From: Bacteroidota bacterium
Lineage (GTDB): Bacteria > Bacteroidota > Bacteroidia > Chitinophagales > Chitinophagaceae
Length of the DNA stretch: 6,729 bases
Direction: 5' to 3'
Assembly: GCA_023427575.1 (NCBI GenBank)
Contig: JAEZAY010000547.1
Location: forward strand, 1 to 6,729
The notes under the pieces are model-generated. The model was not told the origin of the DNA. It saw nothing but the letters and a program-made list of their open reading frames with translations, and made no database searches. Below are positions 1-6,534 of the stretch, piece by piece. Made by a program: the position numbers and the translations under genes. Each line of letters opens with the position of its first letter. Within the stretch, counting starts at the first letter, position 1.

Positions 1-978
1 GTCTTTTTTGCTGCCCCGATCGTATTCCCGCAGCATATCGCGGTAACCCTCGCTAATTCGAAGGTCGGGAGCATTTTTAGAATTTAAGGTAAGCTCCAGC
101 GTTCCTCCATTATTATAAATAAAGAAATCGGGAATTACATAGCTCTCGGCCTTATTCAGATCGCTGTGATTGCCGCCGGGCTTGGGATTGAGACGGATGA
201 TCTGGTTGATTACATCTTTGAGTTGCGCATCGGTCAGATTCAGACCCCGTTGGATCTTGTCGTAATGTTTTTTGGTAAACTCATCAAAGTATTTGCTCAG
301 GACTTCAATGGCCATGCCCACTTCTTTATCGGACAGCCTTTGCCTTTCAAGCTGGATCAAGAGGCATTCCTGCAGGTTTCTTGCTGCCACTCCGGGCGGA
401 TCAAAATGCTGAATATGCCGGATCACCTGCTCTACCTCTGCTTCATTGCTTTCAATGTTCTGACGAAAAGCAAGATCATCTACAATGGCCGCCGTTTCAC
501 GACGCAGGTAACCATCATCATCAATGCTTCCTACGATCTGCTCGGCGATTTTTTTCTGAACATCGTCCAGTTTCAGCATCCCGAGCTGCTCGTTCAGATG
601 TTCATGAAAAGATGTTTCCACCCGGTAGGGGATGACTTTATTCTCATCCATTTCCGGATAATTATCATCTTTCATTTTATATTCAGCGATCTCCCCGTCA
701 TCATCACTCACATATTCGCTAATGTCCAGATTTTCGTACTCGTCTTCGCTGCCGTCTTTTTCAAAATCATCATCATCCGCGTCAAACTCATCCTTTATTT
801 CATCATACTGATCATCGTGATCTTCTTCGGTTTGTTCAAGCGCCGGGTTTTCTTCCAGTTCTTCCTTTATCCGCTCCTCCAAATTGGCAGTAGGCACCTG
901 CAGCAGCTTCATTAACTGAATTTGCTGGGGTGACAGTTTCTGTAATAACTTTTGCTGTAAACTCTGACTTAGTGCCAT
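1..978 (-). CDS. rpoN: RNA polymerase sigma-54 factor RpoN, N-terminal part (3' end cut by window edge)
   Basis: Sigma-54 directs RNA polymerase to -24/-12 promoters and needs an AAA+ enhancer-binding protein to open them. The 326 visible residues show the family order. Region I is at 1-48: Gln/Leu-rich (QKLSPQQIQLMKLLQ, 13-27) and ending in the typical ELEENPALE. Region II at about 49-113 is an unusually long, strongly acidic linker with runs of Asp and Glu. The core-binding domain follows from about 118, with the motifs DDDGYL (153-158), FDPPGVAARNLQECL (192-206) and RLNPKPGG (262-269). The C-terminal helix-turn-helix and RpoN box lie beyond the left edge; the full protein would be about 480-500 residues. 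The start is the ATG at 978, which begins directly with the conserved region I; no Shine-Dalgarno is present, as is usual in Bacteroidota. The frame is open to the edge with no break. The 161-nt gap to the upstream gene suggests its own promoter, but I could not place one. Family identification is certain. Confidence 0.97.
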   Translation of the reverse strand, partial: MALSQSLQQKLLQKLSPQQIQLMKLLQVPTANLEERIKEELEENPALEQTEEDHDDQYDEIKDEFDADDDDFEKDGSEDEYENLDISEYVSDDDGEIAEYKMKDDNYPEMDENKVIPYRVETSFHEHLNEQLGMLKLDDVQKKIAEQIVGSIDDDGYLRRETAAIVDDLAFRQNIESNEAEVEQVIRHIQHFDPPGVAARNLQECLLIQLERQRLSDKEVGMAIEVLSKYFDEFTKKHYDKIQRGLNLTDAQLKDVINQIIRLNPKPGGNHSDLNKAESYVIPDFFIYNNGGTLELTLNSKNAPDLRISEGYRDMLREYDRGSKKD

Positions 979-1139
979 ATTTAAATTTGCGCTTTAACCA
1001 GAAAGGCACTCTTTTTCAACGGAGGGCCGCCGGATCCACAAAAATCAGGCCGTAAATTTACACCTTTTCGCCGAGTCTGCCAGCCAAGCCCCGAATTTTA
1101 TGCTTATTTATTATAACGCCTTAACAGGTCAGGAAATTT

Positions 1140-2342
1140 TTATTGACCGAGAACTTTCCGGATAACGCGCACCAGGTTCTCTCCTTTTTCAATTACCTGT
1201 GCTTCCGACCAGCCTAATTGAATTCCGGTAGAAATGCATCGGCTCATTACCTGATCACTGGCAGAAAAATCTTTGGTAGCATGATGAATAACGGCGGCCT
1301 TATGATCGGGATGCAACGCCTGCAGGGTAGCGGCTGTTTTTAAGTGATCCCATTTACGGATATAATGCCAGTTGTTATTGTACCAGTAGAAGTTGCCCGC
1401 CAGCAGATTCTGTTCCTTCAATTCATTCACTACGGAAGCCGCGAGGTTTCCATCCGGAAGAAACCAGCTAAGGAAAGTACAGGAATCACCGCCGGGATCG
1501 GGAATTCGGCGGAAACTGATCCCGGGAACCTGAGCCAGGATATTTTTCAGAATGGAATGGTGGCGACGCTGGGTTTCCAGAATCTGATCTAGCCGCCGGA
1601 TTTGGGCCAGACCAACAGCGGCATGCAATTCGGAGATTCGAAAATTATAGCCGATAAAGGGATGCAGATCTGCGCCGCGGTCAGCCCCCAGATGATCATG
1701 ACCATGATCGCTGTAGCCATCCGATTTAATATATAGGTCTTTATTGTTTGTCATAACCACGCCGCCTTCTCCACAGGTCATTGTTTTTACAAAATCAAAG
1801 GAAAAGGTGCCGGCATCGCCGATGGTTCCCAGGTGCCTGCCTTTATACGTTGCGCCAATGCTCTGGCAGTCATCTTCGAGAAGGAGTAGCTTATGTTCGC
1901 GGCAGATTTGCTGGAGCGCCTCCATATCGGCCATGCTTCCGCACATATGCACCGGCATTATACATTTTGTATTGGGGGTGATAGCTTTTTTCACAGCTTC
2001 CGGCGACAGCGTCAGCGTGTCGTCTACATCCACCAGTACGGGAATGGCGCCCACACTCAGCACGGCCTCAAAACTGGCTACAAATGTGAAAGCGGGCATG
2101 ATGACCTCATCGCCATAGCCAATTCCCATTGCCGCCATAGCAGTGGTAAGCGCAGCCGTACCGCTGGAAACCAGTTGCGCATGTGAGGTTCCAAACCGTT
2201 CGCAGATTGCCTTTTCAAGTTCTTTTGATTTCCAGATTTCTTTTCTTGCCGCATCAAATCCGTACCGCATGAGAATGCCGGTTTCCAGCACTTCATTTAC
2301 CTGTTTTCTTTCTTCATTTCCGAACAGTTCATAGCCTGGCAT
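1140..2342 (-). CDS. DegT/DnrJ/EryC1-family PLP-dependent sugar aminotransferase, KdnA-like
   Basis: A fold-type I PLP aminotransferase of 400 residues, the usual family length. Visible sites: SSGTAAL (59-65) for PLP phosphate binding; LEDDCQSIGA (155-164), whose Asp157 should contact the pyridine nitrogen; SFDFVKTMTCGEGG (181-194), in which Lys186 is the expected Schiff-base lysine; and GYNFRISELHAAVGLAQ (231-247). Family members transfer an amino group, usually from glutamate, to keto- or aldehydo-sugars in lipopolysaccharide, capsule or antibiotic pathways. Several less general stretches (N-terminal MPGYELFG, HMCGSMA at 132-138, SDHGHDH at 211-217, FYWYNNNWHYI at 318-328) match my memory of Shewanella KdnA, which makes 8-amino-Kdo for the LPS inner core. 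That assignment comes from recall, not a search. KdnB, the partner dehydrogenase that oxidises Kdo C8, is not in the window. Start: the ATG gives the complete conserved N-terminus and lies about 20 nt below a -7 element. It probably forms its own transcription unit. Family very sure; exact substrate uncertain. Confidence 0.95.
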   Translation of the reverse strand: MPGYELFGNEERKQVNEVLETGILMRYGFDAARKEIWKSKELEKAICERFGTSHAQLVSSGTAALTTAMAAMGIGYGDEVIMPAFTFVASFEAVLSVGAIPVLVDVDDTLTLSPEAVKKAITPNTKCIMPVHMCGSMADMEALQQICREHKLLLLEDDCQSIGATYKGRHLGTIGDAGTFSFDFVKTMTCGEGGVVMTNNKDLYIKSDGYSDHGHDHLGADRGADLHPFIGYNFRISELHAAVGLAQIRRLDQILETQRRHHSILKNILAQVPGISFRRIPDPGGDSCTFLSWFLPDGNLAASVVNELKEQNLLAGNFYWYNNNWHYIRKWDHLKTAATLQALHPDHKAAVIHHATKDFSASDQVMSRCISTGIQLGWSEAQVIEKGENLVRVIRKVLGQ

Positions 2343-2362
2343 GATGGTATAATTTAAGGCTG

Positions 2363-2395
2363 CAAAGATAAGAGAGTGATCGGAAACTGCGGAAA
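2363..2395 (-). promoter_or_regulatory. Putative Bacteroidota-type promoter of the aminotransferase gene
   Basis: On the minus strand TATCTTTG (2370-2363) matches the Bacteroidota -7 consensus TAnnTTTG exactly. A TTTC at 2395-2392 stands 21 nt further upstream, where TTTG is expected for the -33 element (3 of 4 bases, spacer slightly long). The -7 box ends 20 nt before the ATG at 2342, implying a short leader. This also argues that the aminotransferase is transcribed separately from the hydrolase gene ending at 2421. Prediction from consensus only. Confidence 0.45.
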
Positions 2396-2420
2396 GGGCA
2401 AATTTGCCGGAGAATAAATT

Positions 2421-3926
2421 CTATTCAATCCAGACCAGGTCGCTTTCATTGTTTTTTATATCGATACAACTAACGGCCACTATTTTGTTTTTAATTTCCT
2501 CGCGCGAAAGTTTGATCGTAGACTGTGAAGTAGGTGAACTGATCACTTTTAATATCGACTCGCTTTTTGAATCGCCGCCCGTATTTTCTTTGGGATCGAT
2601 GGCATAGATAACAAAAGACCTGGTATTGCGCATATCAAAAGCCTTTTCAATATTAATAACCAGGGAAGCGCTGTCGGAAGCGGCATCTATGGAAACAAAT
2701 GGCGCTTCGGGCCTTACGGTATCGAGCCATGGCATGGGTGGAACCATTGCGGGATCCTTGTAATAATTGTTCTGAAGACTGTCGCACCATCCATTTGGAT
2801 TGTTAACGAAAGATTTCGAGCTAAAATAAATGGCGCCCTGCACATTCGGGTATTCGCGCAAAGCGCGGATCTGGCCTGGAAGTTCATTCGGATTTTTCCA
2901 GGCATTATTGCTTCCCGCCCGGTACATGGCGATGCCAATATAACAGTGGCGGCCATACGAATTTTTGCTCCACCAGTCCAGCAGCACTTCATACGGGGCG
3001 GCCTTATGGCCAATTTCCCAATACAACTGGGGGGCTACATAATCGATCCAGCCGTTTTTAAGCCATAATAAGATATCTGCATACAAATCGTCGTAGTTGG
3101 TTACGCCGGCTGTAGTGGCGCTGCCCAACGGATCTTTATCTTCATTTCTCCAAACGCCAAAAGGACTGATTCCAAACTTACAGAACCGGTCTTCTTCACG
3201 AATAGCATCTTTCAGTTTGACAATAATGGAATCCACATTACTTCTGCGCCATTCATCGCGGCTCATCCCATTACCGTATTTACGGTAACTGGCATGATCC
3301 GGAAACTCTTTTCCCGGAATCCGGTATGGGTAAAAATAATCGTCGAAATGAACCCCATCCACTTTATATCTTTTAACCAGGTCGCGGATTACTTTTACCA
3401 CATGGTCCTGGGCTTCTTTATTGCCGGGATCGAAATAGCGTTTATTGCCATAGGTTAGAAACCAGCCGGGGTTTGTACGGGTAACATGATTCGCGGCTAT
3501 GGATGACTGACCAATGGCCATTTCGGCGCGATAGGGGTTACACCAGGCATGAAATTCCATCCCGCGCTTATGTGTTTCAGTCACCATAAATTCAAGTGGA
3601 TCATAATAAGGAAAAGGAGCTTTTCCCTGTTTACCGGTCAGCCATTGGCTCCAGGGTTCATATGGCGAAGGATAAAAAGCATCGGTGGCCGGGCGAACCT
3701 GAACGATCACCGCGTTCATGCCATTTCGCTGGTGCATATCGAGGAGCTGGATAAATTCCCGCTTCTGTGATTCGGAATCATAATTTCCCCTTGTAGGCCA
3801 GTCGATATTTGCGACCGTAGCAATCCATGCCGCCCTGAACTCGTAGTTGGGCTGAGCAAAAGAAAGGTTCGTAAATAAAATGGAAATTACAGCGAGGAGA
3901 TACGATACCCGAAAGGTTTGTTTCAT
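2421..3926 (-). CDS. Secreted GHL10/DUF187-family glycoside hydrolase (DigH/YddW-like)
   Basis: A 501-residue exported protein. Residues 1-24 form a Sec signal peptide (Lys2, Arg6, hydrophobic core 9-19) with a likely signal peptidase I site after Ser-Phe-Ala24. No lipobox cysteine is seen, so it is probably periplasmic or secreted. The catalytic TIM-barrel-like domain spans about 28-400, with the family signatures EFRAAWIATVANIDWP (29-44), VQVRPATDAFYPS (75-87), AWCNPYRAE (127-135), VDGVHFDDYFYPY (189-201), FGISPFGVWRN (251-261) and APQLYWEIG (298-306). Acidic residues Asp195, Asp196 and Glu304 are candidates for catalysis or binding; I cannot assign roles. Residues about 405-501 look like a beta-sandwich, perhaps fibronectin type III. 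E. coli DigH, a family member, cleaves denuded peptidoglycan glycan strands, so a cell-wall role is plausible; other polysaccharides cannot be excluded. Despite the 'family 10' label it is not a GH10 xylanase. It starts 33 nt after the MarR gene stop and probably shares its transcript. The ATG start is fixed by the signal peptide. Confidence 0.95.
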   Translation of the reverse strand: MKQTFRVSYLLAVISILFTNLSFAQPNYEFRAAWIATVANIDWPTRGNYDSESQKREFIQLLDMHQRNGMNAVIVQVRPATDAFYPSPYEPWSQWLTGKQGKAPFPYYDPLEFMVTETHKRGMEFHAWCNPYRAEMAIGQSSIAANHVTRTNPGWFLTYGNKRYFDPGNKEAQDHVVKVIRDLVKRYKVDGVHFDDYFYPYRIPGKEFPDHASYRKYGNGMSRDEWRRSNVDSIIVKLKDAIREEDRFCKFGISPFGVWRNEDKDPLGSATTAGVTNYDDLYADILLWLKNGWIDYVAPQLYWEIGHKAAPYEVLLDWWSKNSYGRHCYIGIAMYRAGSNNAWKNPNELPGQIRALREYPNVQGAIYFSSKSFVNNPNGWCDSLQNNYYKDPAMVPPMPWLDTVRPEAPFVSIDAASDSASLVINIEKAFDMRNTRSFVIYAIDPKENTGGDSKSESILKVISSPTSQSTIKLSREEIKNKIVAVSCIDIKNNESDLVWIE

Positions 3927-3959
3927 GTTACAGGATTAGAGGTCGCGATAAAAATACAA

Positions 3960-4412
3960 CTATTCAGATTTGCGTAATTTATCAAGCAGATGATTTAACA
4001 TTTTCGCTTCCTCAACGGTAATTCCCTCCAGCAAAGTATCTATCTGGTCATTATATTTATCAAGAGACTCCAATAGGGTTAAACCCTTATCAGAAATAGT
4101 TACATCCACCAGGCGGCGATCCGTTTTACAAACTACTTTCTCAACCAGTTCTTTTTTTAAAAGCCGGTCAACGATTCGGCTGGTATCGCTCATCCGATCC
4201 AGCATGCGCTGACGAATCTGTAAAGTGGAAAGCGGCTTGCCGGCACCGCGCAGGATCCGCATTATATTGTATTGCTGTGCAGTGAGATCGGCCTTTTCAA
4301 ATATCCGGCGGTTTTGTTCCATCACCCAATTGTAGGTATATATCAGGTTGACCGTGGTCTTATGGTATTCATTGCGGAACTTTTGCTGTTGGATATCATT
4401 CTCCAGACTCAT
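3960..4412 (-). CDS. MarR-family winged helix-turn-helix transcriptional regulator
   Basis: 150 residues, the normal size of a MarR dimeric repressor. N-terminal helices (about 10-42) and the last helix (about 116-148) would form the dimer interface. The winged HTH lies between: ADLTAQQYNIMRIL (41-54), the HTH proper around LSTLQIRQRMLDRMSDTSRIV (61-81) with recognition helix at about 75-88, and the beta wing VCKTDRRLVDVTISDKG (94-110), whose Asp98-Arg99-Arg100 is the family's wing signature. MarR proteins bind palindromic operators, often their own, and are released by small phenolic or other ligands or by cysteine oxidation; the single Cys95 sits in the wing, and I draw no conclusion from it. 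It lies 33 nt upstream of the DigH-like hydrolase in the same direction and 138 nt below the oxidoreductase, so the hydrolase is its most likely co-transcribed partner. The ATG at 4412 is the only sensible start; no Shine-Dalgarno. Target and ligand are unknown. Confidence 0.95.
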   Translation of the reverse strand: MSLENDIQQQKFRNEYHKTTVNLIYTYNWVMEQNRRIFEKADLTAQQYNIMRILRGAGKPLSTLQIRQRMLDRMSDTSRIVDRLLKKELVEKVVCKTDRRLVDVTISDKGLTLLESLDKYNDQIDTLLEGITVEEAKMLNHLLDKLRKSE

Positions 4413-4461
4413 GGAAAAAATGGTTATTCAGTAAATTTAGGATAAATTAACGGGAGATAGA

Positions 4462-4483
4462 GTTCCGGTTCGCGGTCCGGAAC
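4462..4483. promoter_or_regulatory. Perfect 7-bp inverted repeat upstream of marR (candidate operator)
   Basis: GTTCCGG (4462-4468) and CCGGAAC (4477-4483) are exact inverted copies around an 8-nt centre (TTCGCGGT). The site begins 50 nt before the marR start, in the 138-nt gap between the oxidoreductase stop and marR. MarR regulators commonly bind such dyads near their own promoter. It could instead be a hairpin at the end of the oxidoreductase transcript, but no T-run follows on the minus strand, so an intrinsic terminator is unlikely. A second, AT-rich palindrome, TAAATTTA, lies closer to marR at 4432-4439 and is a rival operator or a degenerate -7 element. Confidence 0.4.
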
Positions 4484-4550
4484 CGACCCAGGCAGTATTT
4501 CGTTTAAGGCCTGACATTGAAACAGTTTTGGCCGCTATTATTCAGCCCGC

Positions 4551-5669
4551 TCAGAACTTAACAGGCCTGCCGCTTCGGGCCGATTTGTAAATGGCTTCTA
4601 CAATTCTGATATCACGAAGGCCTTCTTCCCCCGGAACCATCATCGGCTTGCCATTCATGATAGAAGCTGCATCATCATCCATTTGTTTTGCCTGCTGCCA
4701 GGGAACATTATACGATTTGTTAAGTGGTCCCAGTGGCGACTTGCCATTAATTCCGGCATATGACTGAAAAGGACTTAATTCAATATTTCCTTTTTCACAT
4801 TCTATATTCAGATAATTAATATTTTCTCCAAAGCTGGTTTTTACTTCGGCCATCAGACCGCCTGGAAATTCAAGCATAGCAACGGTGGTCTCATCAATAT
4901 CTTTATAAATCTCCGGCCTGCTGGTTGTAATGGTGGCTGACTGAACCGAAACCGGCTCCATCCCGGTTCCAAGCCGGGCGCCCTGAATGGAGTAAACCCC
5001 CATATCATAAAGAGCCCCTCCGCCCATTTCCTTTTTTTGTTTCCAATGGTCGGTTCGCCCTTCGCGGTATCCGGCGCCCACACGCAGTGATTTTACGTTT
5101 CCCAATAATTTTTCGCGGATAATCCGACGGAATTCCTGCGTATTTGGTTCATGCTGCATCCGGTATCCAATGGCCAGGCTTCTTTTATTTTTCTTACAGG
5201 CTTCAATCATATCGAGACATTCCTGCGCGGTCATCGCCATCGGCTTTTCACACCAAACGTGTTTGCCAGCGTTGGCGGCACGGATCACATATTCGCGGTG
5301 CATGGAAGGCGGCAGAACAATATAAACCACATCAATATCCTTATTGCCTGCTATGCTGTCAAAATTTTTATAGTCGTAAATATTTTTGTCAGGGATATTG
5401 TACTTCTTTTTCCAGGATTCCGCTTTGGATGGCGTACCAGTTACAATGCCGGCCAGGTAACAGTTTTTTGTTTGCTGCAGTGCAGGCGCCAGCAGATCCG
5501 TACTGTAATATCCCAATCCTACCAGCGCAACACCCAGTTTTTTTCCGGACTGGCTAAGCCGCGGGAAACCGATATGAGGCGCAAGCAGAATGCCGGCCGT
5601 AGTCAGACCCAGCGTTTTCAGCGCATCGCGGCGGCTGGAATAAGTGCCATCAAAGAAGGCTTTTTTCAT
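4551..5669 (-). CDS. Tat-exported Gfo/Idh/MocA oxidoreductase, glucose-fructose oxidoreductase-like
   Basis: A 372-residue NAD(P)-dependent sugar oxidoreductase. Residues 10-37 look like a twin-arginine signal: SRRDALK (12-18) followed by a weakly hydrophobic stretch, so the folded, cofactor-loaded enzyme should act in the periplasm. The Rossmann domain has VALVGLGYYS (47-56) and the family's EKP motif (Glu141-Lys142-Pro143). The C-terminal domain carries GGGALYDMGVYSIQG (216-230). Here the common DxxxH catalytic motif is D222-x-x-x-Y226, the form seen in Zymomonas glucose-fructose oxidoreductase (Asp213/Tyr217), and the end PGEEGLRDIRIVEAIY (346-361) also resembles that enzyme. By analogy it may oxidise an aldose, possibly coupled to reduction of a second sugar through tightly held cofactor; the substrate is not readable. 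It is divergent from the small gene at 5750 and 138 nt upstream of marR, so it is probably transcribed alone. The start ATG at 5669 supplies the full Tat n-region. Confidence 0.93.
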   Translation of the reverse strand: MKKAFFDGTYSSRRDALKTLGLTTAGILLAPHIGFPRLSQSGKKLGVALVGLGYYSTDLLAPALQQTKNCYLAGIVTGTPSKAESWKKKYNIPDKNIYDYKNFDSIAGNKDIDVVYIVLPPSMHREYVIRAANAGKHVWCEKPMAMTAQECLDMIEACKKNKRSLAIGYRMQHEPNTQEFRRIIREKLLGNVKSLRVGAGYREGRTDHWKQKKEMGGGALYDMGVYSIQGARLGTGMEPVSVQSATITTSRPEIYKDIDETTVAMLEFPGGLMAEVKTSFGENINYLNIECEKGNIELSPFQSYAGINGKSPLGPLNKSYNVPWQQAKQMDDDAASIMNGKPMMVPGEEGLRDIRIVEAIYKSARSGRPVKF

Positions 5670-5749
5670 ATTGACGATTTTGGATTGGCCTGATAATTTT
5701 GCCTGCTGAAGTTACTGTTATTGTAGCTTAAATTCTTATTTTGTCCGGA

Positions 5750-6175
5750 ATGCAAAAGAAAAAACCGCCCATTGATATTATAAATGAAGTGCTGGAAGAC
5801 TGCATACTGGCTTATCCGGTTTCATCTTTTATTATCAGTTTGTATAAACAGTATCAGCAAAGGGGAAGCCTGAGCAAAAAACAATTGCAGGGATTGCATA
5901 GCAAGGCATCCCGGGTAGAAGGGTTTTCCCATGCAAAGCTGGGAACACTGGAGGCCATTATCAAAAAAATGCCCACCCGCTTCAAGTCCGAAATTCCACC
6001 TGTGAAACCCATGTATGAAAAAGATGAGGCGACCGGAGCTATTATTGATGAAATTCTGGCAAAGTATCCGCAGCATAAGGCGGTGCTTTTTATAAAATCG
6101 AAGTATGATAATAACCAAACACTGAGCAGCACCGAACTGGCCGACCTGAAACGATTCCGGCAGGCCTTAAAATAA
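5750..6175 (+). CDS. Small hypothetical protein with two copies of a helical motif
   Basis: 141 residues from the ATG at 5750; I do not recognise the function. The protein is highly charged, predicted helical, with no signal peptide or membrane segment, so probably cytoplasmic. It contains an internal duplication. Copy 1 (about residues 9-50) runs IINEVLED..AYP then 11 residues to Tyr34, then QQRGSLSKKQLQGL; copy 2 (about 95-138) runs IIDEILAKYP then 11 residues to Tyr116, then DNNQTLSSTELADL. After the shared Tyr-Pro the two align without gaps, with Tyr, Leu-Ser and both later Leu conserved. A basic Pro-containing linker (about 51-94) joins them. The motif recalls short helical 'GxLSxKQ' segments I have seen in phage and nucleic-acid proteins, but that is only an impression. 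A TTG nine bases upstream (5741) is in frame; the ATG is preferred because TTG would add only Met-Ser-Gly. It is transcribed away from the oxidoreductase and followed by a terminator at 6311. Confidence 0.85.
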   Translation: MQKKKPPIDIINEVLEDCILAYPVSSFIISLYKQYQQRGSLSKKQLQGLHSKASRVEGFSHAKLGTLEAIIKKMPTRFKSEIPPVKPMYEKDEATGAIIDEILAKYPQHKAVLFIKSKYDNNQTLSSTELADLKRFRQALK

Positions 6176-6310
6176 ATTTCCAAAAACCGGATTTTTTATC
6201 CCCCGGCGGGAAGGAAATCAGATGCTTTCCGCATTTATAAGGCTAAATAAAAACTGGCACGTAATTCGTCTATACCTAACCGGTTTTTCATAGGATATTG
6301 GATTTAAAAC
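6176..6310. other. 3' untranslated stretch with a hairpin and a long-range inverted repeat
   Basis: No gene is seen. Next to the upstream stop lies a hairpin-capable segment, GGAT (6189-6192), five T, ATCC (6198-6201), with CCGG outside it on the left and a looser CCGG on the right. AAAAACCGG (6182-6190) is matched exactly by its inverted copy CCGGTTTTT (6280-6288), so the whole interval could fold into one long-armed structure. The first hairpin shares its GGAT/ATCC tip with the terminator at 6311 but has no T-run after it. Confidence 0.35.
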
Positions 6311-6346
6311 GGGGCTGGATTTTTATCCTGGCCCCTTTTTGTTTTA
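6311..6346 (+). terminator. Intrinsic (rho-independent) terminator
   Basis: The stem is GGGGC (6311-6315) with GCCCC (6331-6335). A small T/TG internal loop separates it from a second stem, GGAT (6317-6320) with ATCC (6325-6328), closed by TTTT. The T-rich run TTTTTGTTTT (6336-6345) follows at once. It is oriented to end transcription of the small gene at 5750-6175, although it lies 135 nt after that stop codon. Confidence 0.85.
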
Positions 6347-6390
6347 CAAAGATTAAATATTGCGCATATTCTTTTGCGTTAGCATATCAG

Positions 6391-6400
6391 GCACTAGTGC
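6391..6400. repeat. Perfect 10-bp palindrome at the edge of the octamer array
   Basis: GCACTAGTGC is an exact palindrome that ends on the base before the first octamer unit at 6401. No equivalent precedes the second array. It may be a boundary of the repeat element or chance. Confidence 0.4.
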
Positions 6401-6460
6401 AAATGTGCTAATGTGCCAATGTGGAAATTTGATAATTTGATAATGTGGTAATGTGATAAT
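6401..6460. repeat. Octamer tandem array, copy 1
   Basis: Seven and a half in-register 8-bp units: AAATGTGC, TAATGTGC, CAATGTGG, AAATTTGA, TAATTTGA, TAATGTGG, TAATGTGA, then TAAT. Positions 2-4 (AAT) and the TG at 6-7 never vary; positions 1 and 8 vary freely and position 5 is G or T. Because 8 bp x 3 gives 24 nt, some frames stay open, producing spurious His/Tyr/Ile-rich reading frames on the minus strand. Confidence 0.9.
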
Positions 6461-6531
6461 CATTGGTGTCCGGGTAAATGTATTCCCCCCGGGGCCTCGG
6501 AAGAAATCCGTTAAGAAAATTGAAACGGACG
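6461..6531. repeat. Conserved ~70-bp repeat core, copy 1
   Basis: This segment recurs at 6615-6684. It begins CATTGGTGTCCGGG and ends GAAACGGACG. Inside are a stem CCGGG (6470-6474)/CCCGG (6488-6492), the self-complementary run CCCCGGGG (6487-6494), and TCCGTT (6507-6512)/AACGGA (6524-6529). GTCCG (6468-6472) and CGGAC (6526-6530) are inverted near the two ends. No plausible coding content is seen. Confidence 0.88.
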
Positions 6532-6534
6532 CAG

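Noticed and set aside
166..915. A 249-codon plus-strand open frame
   Set aside because: It is antisense to rpoN, which has full family motifs in the other strand. Its Ile/Phe-rich product is the mirror of the acidic, GAT-rich region II.
1053..1060. TAAATTTA as the -7 element of the rpoN promoter
   Set aside because: It matches TAnnTTTG in 7 of 8 positions, but no TTTG-like -33 element lies at the right distance, and it is self-complementary and AT-rich.
1744..2118. Plus-strand 124-codon frame within the aminotransferase gene
   Set aside because: It is antisense to the PLP-binding and lysine motifs of a complete family member; Ser/Thr-rich shadow translation.
2412..2426. GAATA/TATTC inverted repeat over the hydrolase stop codon as a terminator
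   Set aside because: Only 5 A/T-rich base pairs and no T-run on the minus strand.
5698..5731. TTTG (5698) with TAGCTTAA (5724) as promoter for the small gene
   Set aside because: The -7 matches only 6 of 8 consensus bases and the spacer is 22 nt; too weak to list.
5741..5749. TTG start for the small plus-strand gene
   Set aside because: It adds only three residues, overlaps a TTATTTTG that resembles a -7 element, and an ATG follows at 5750.
5854..6183. Minus-strand 109-codon frame opposite the small gene
   Set aside because: The plus-strand frame has an internal protein duplication and a terminator behind it, so the opposite frame is a shadow.
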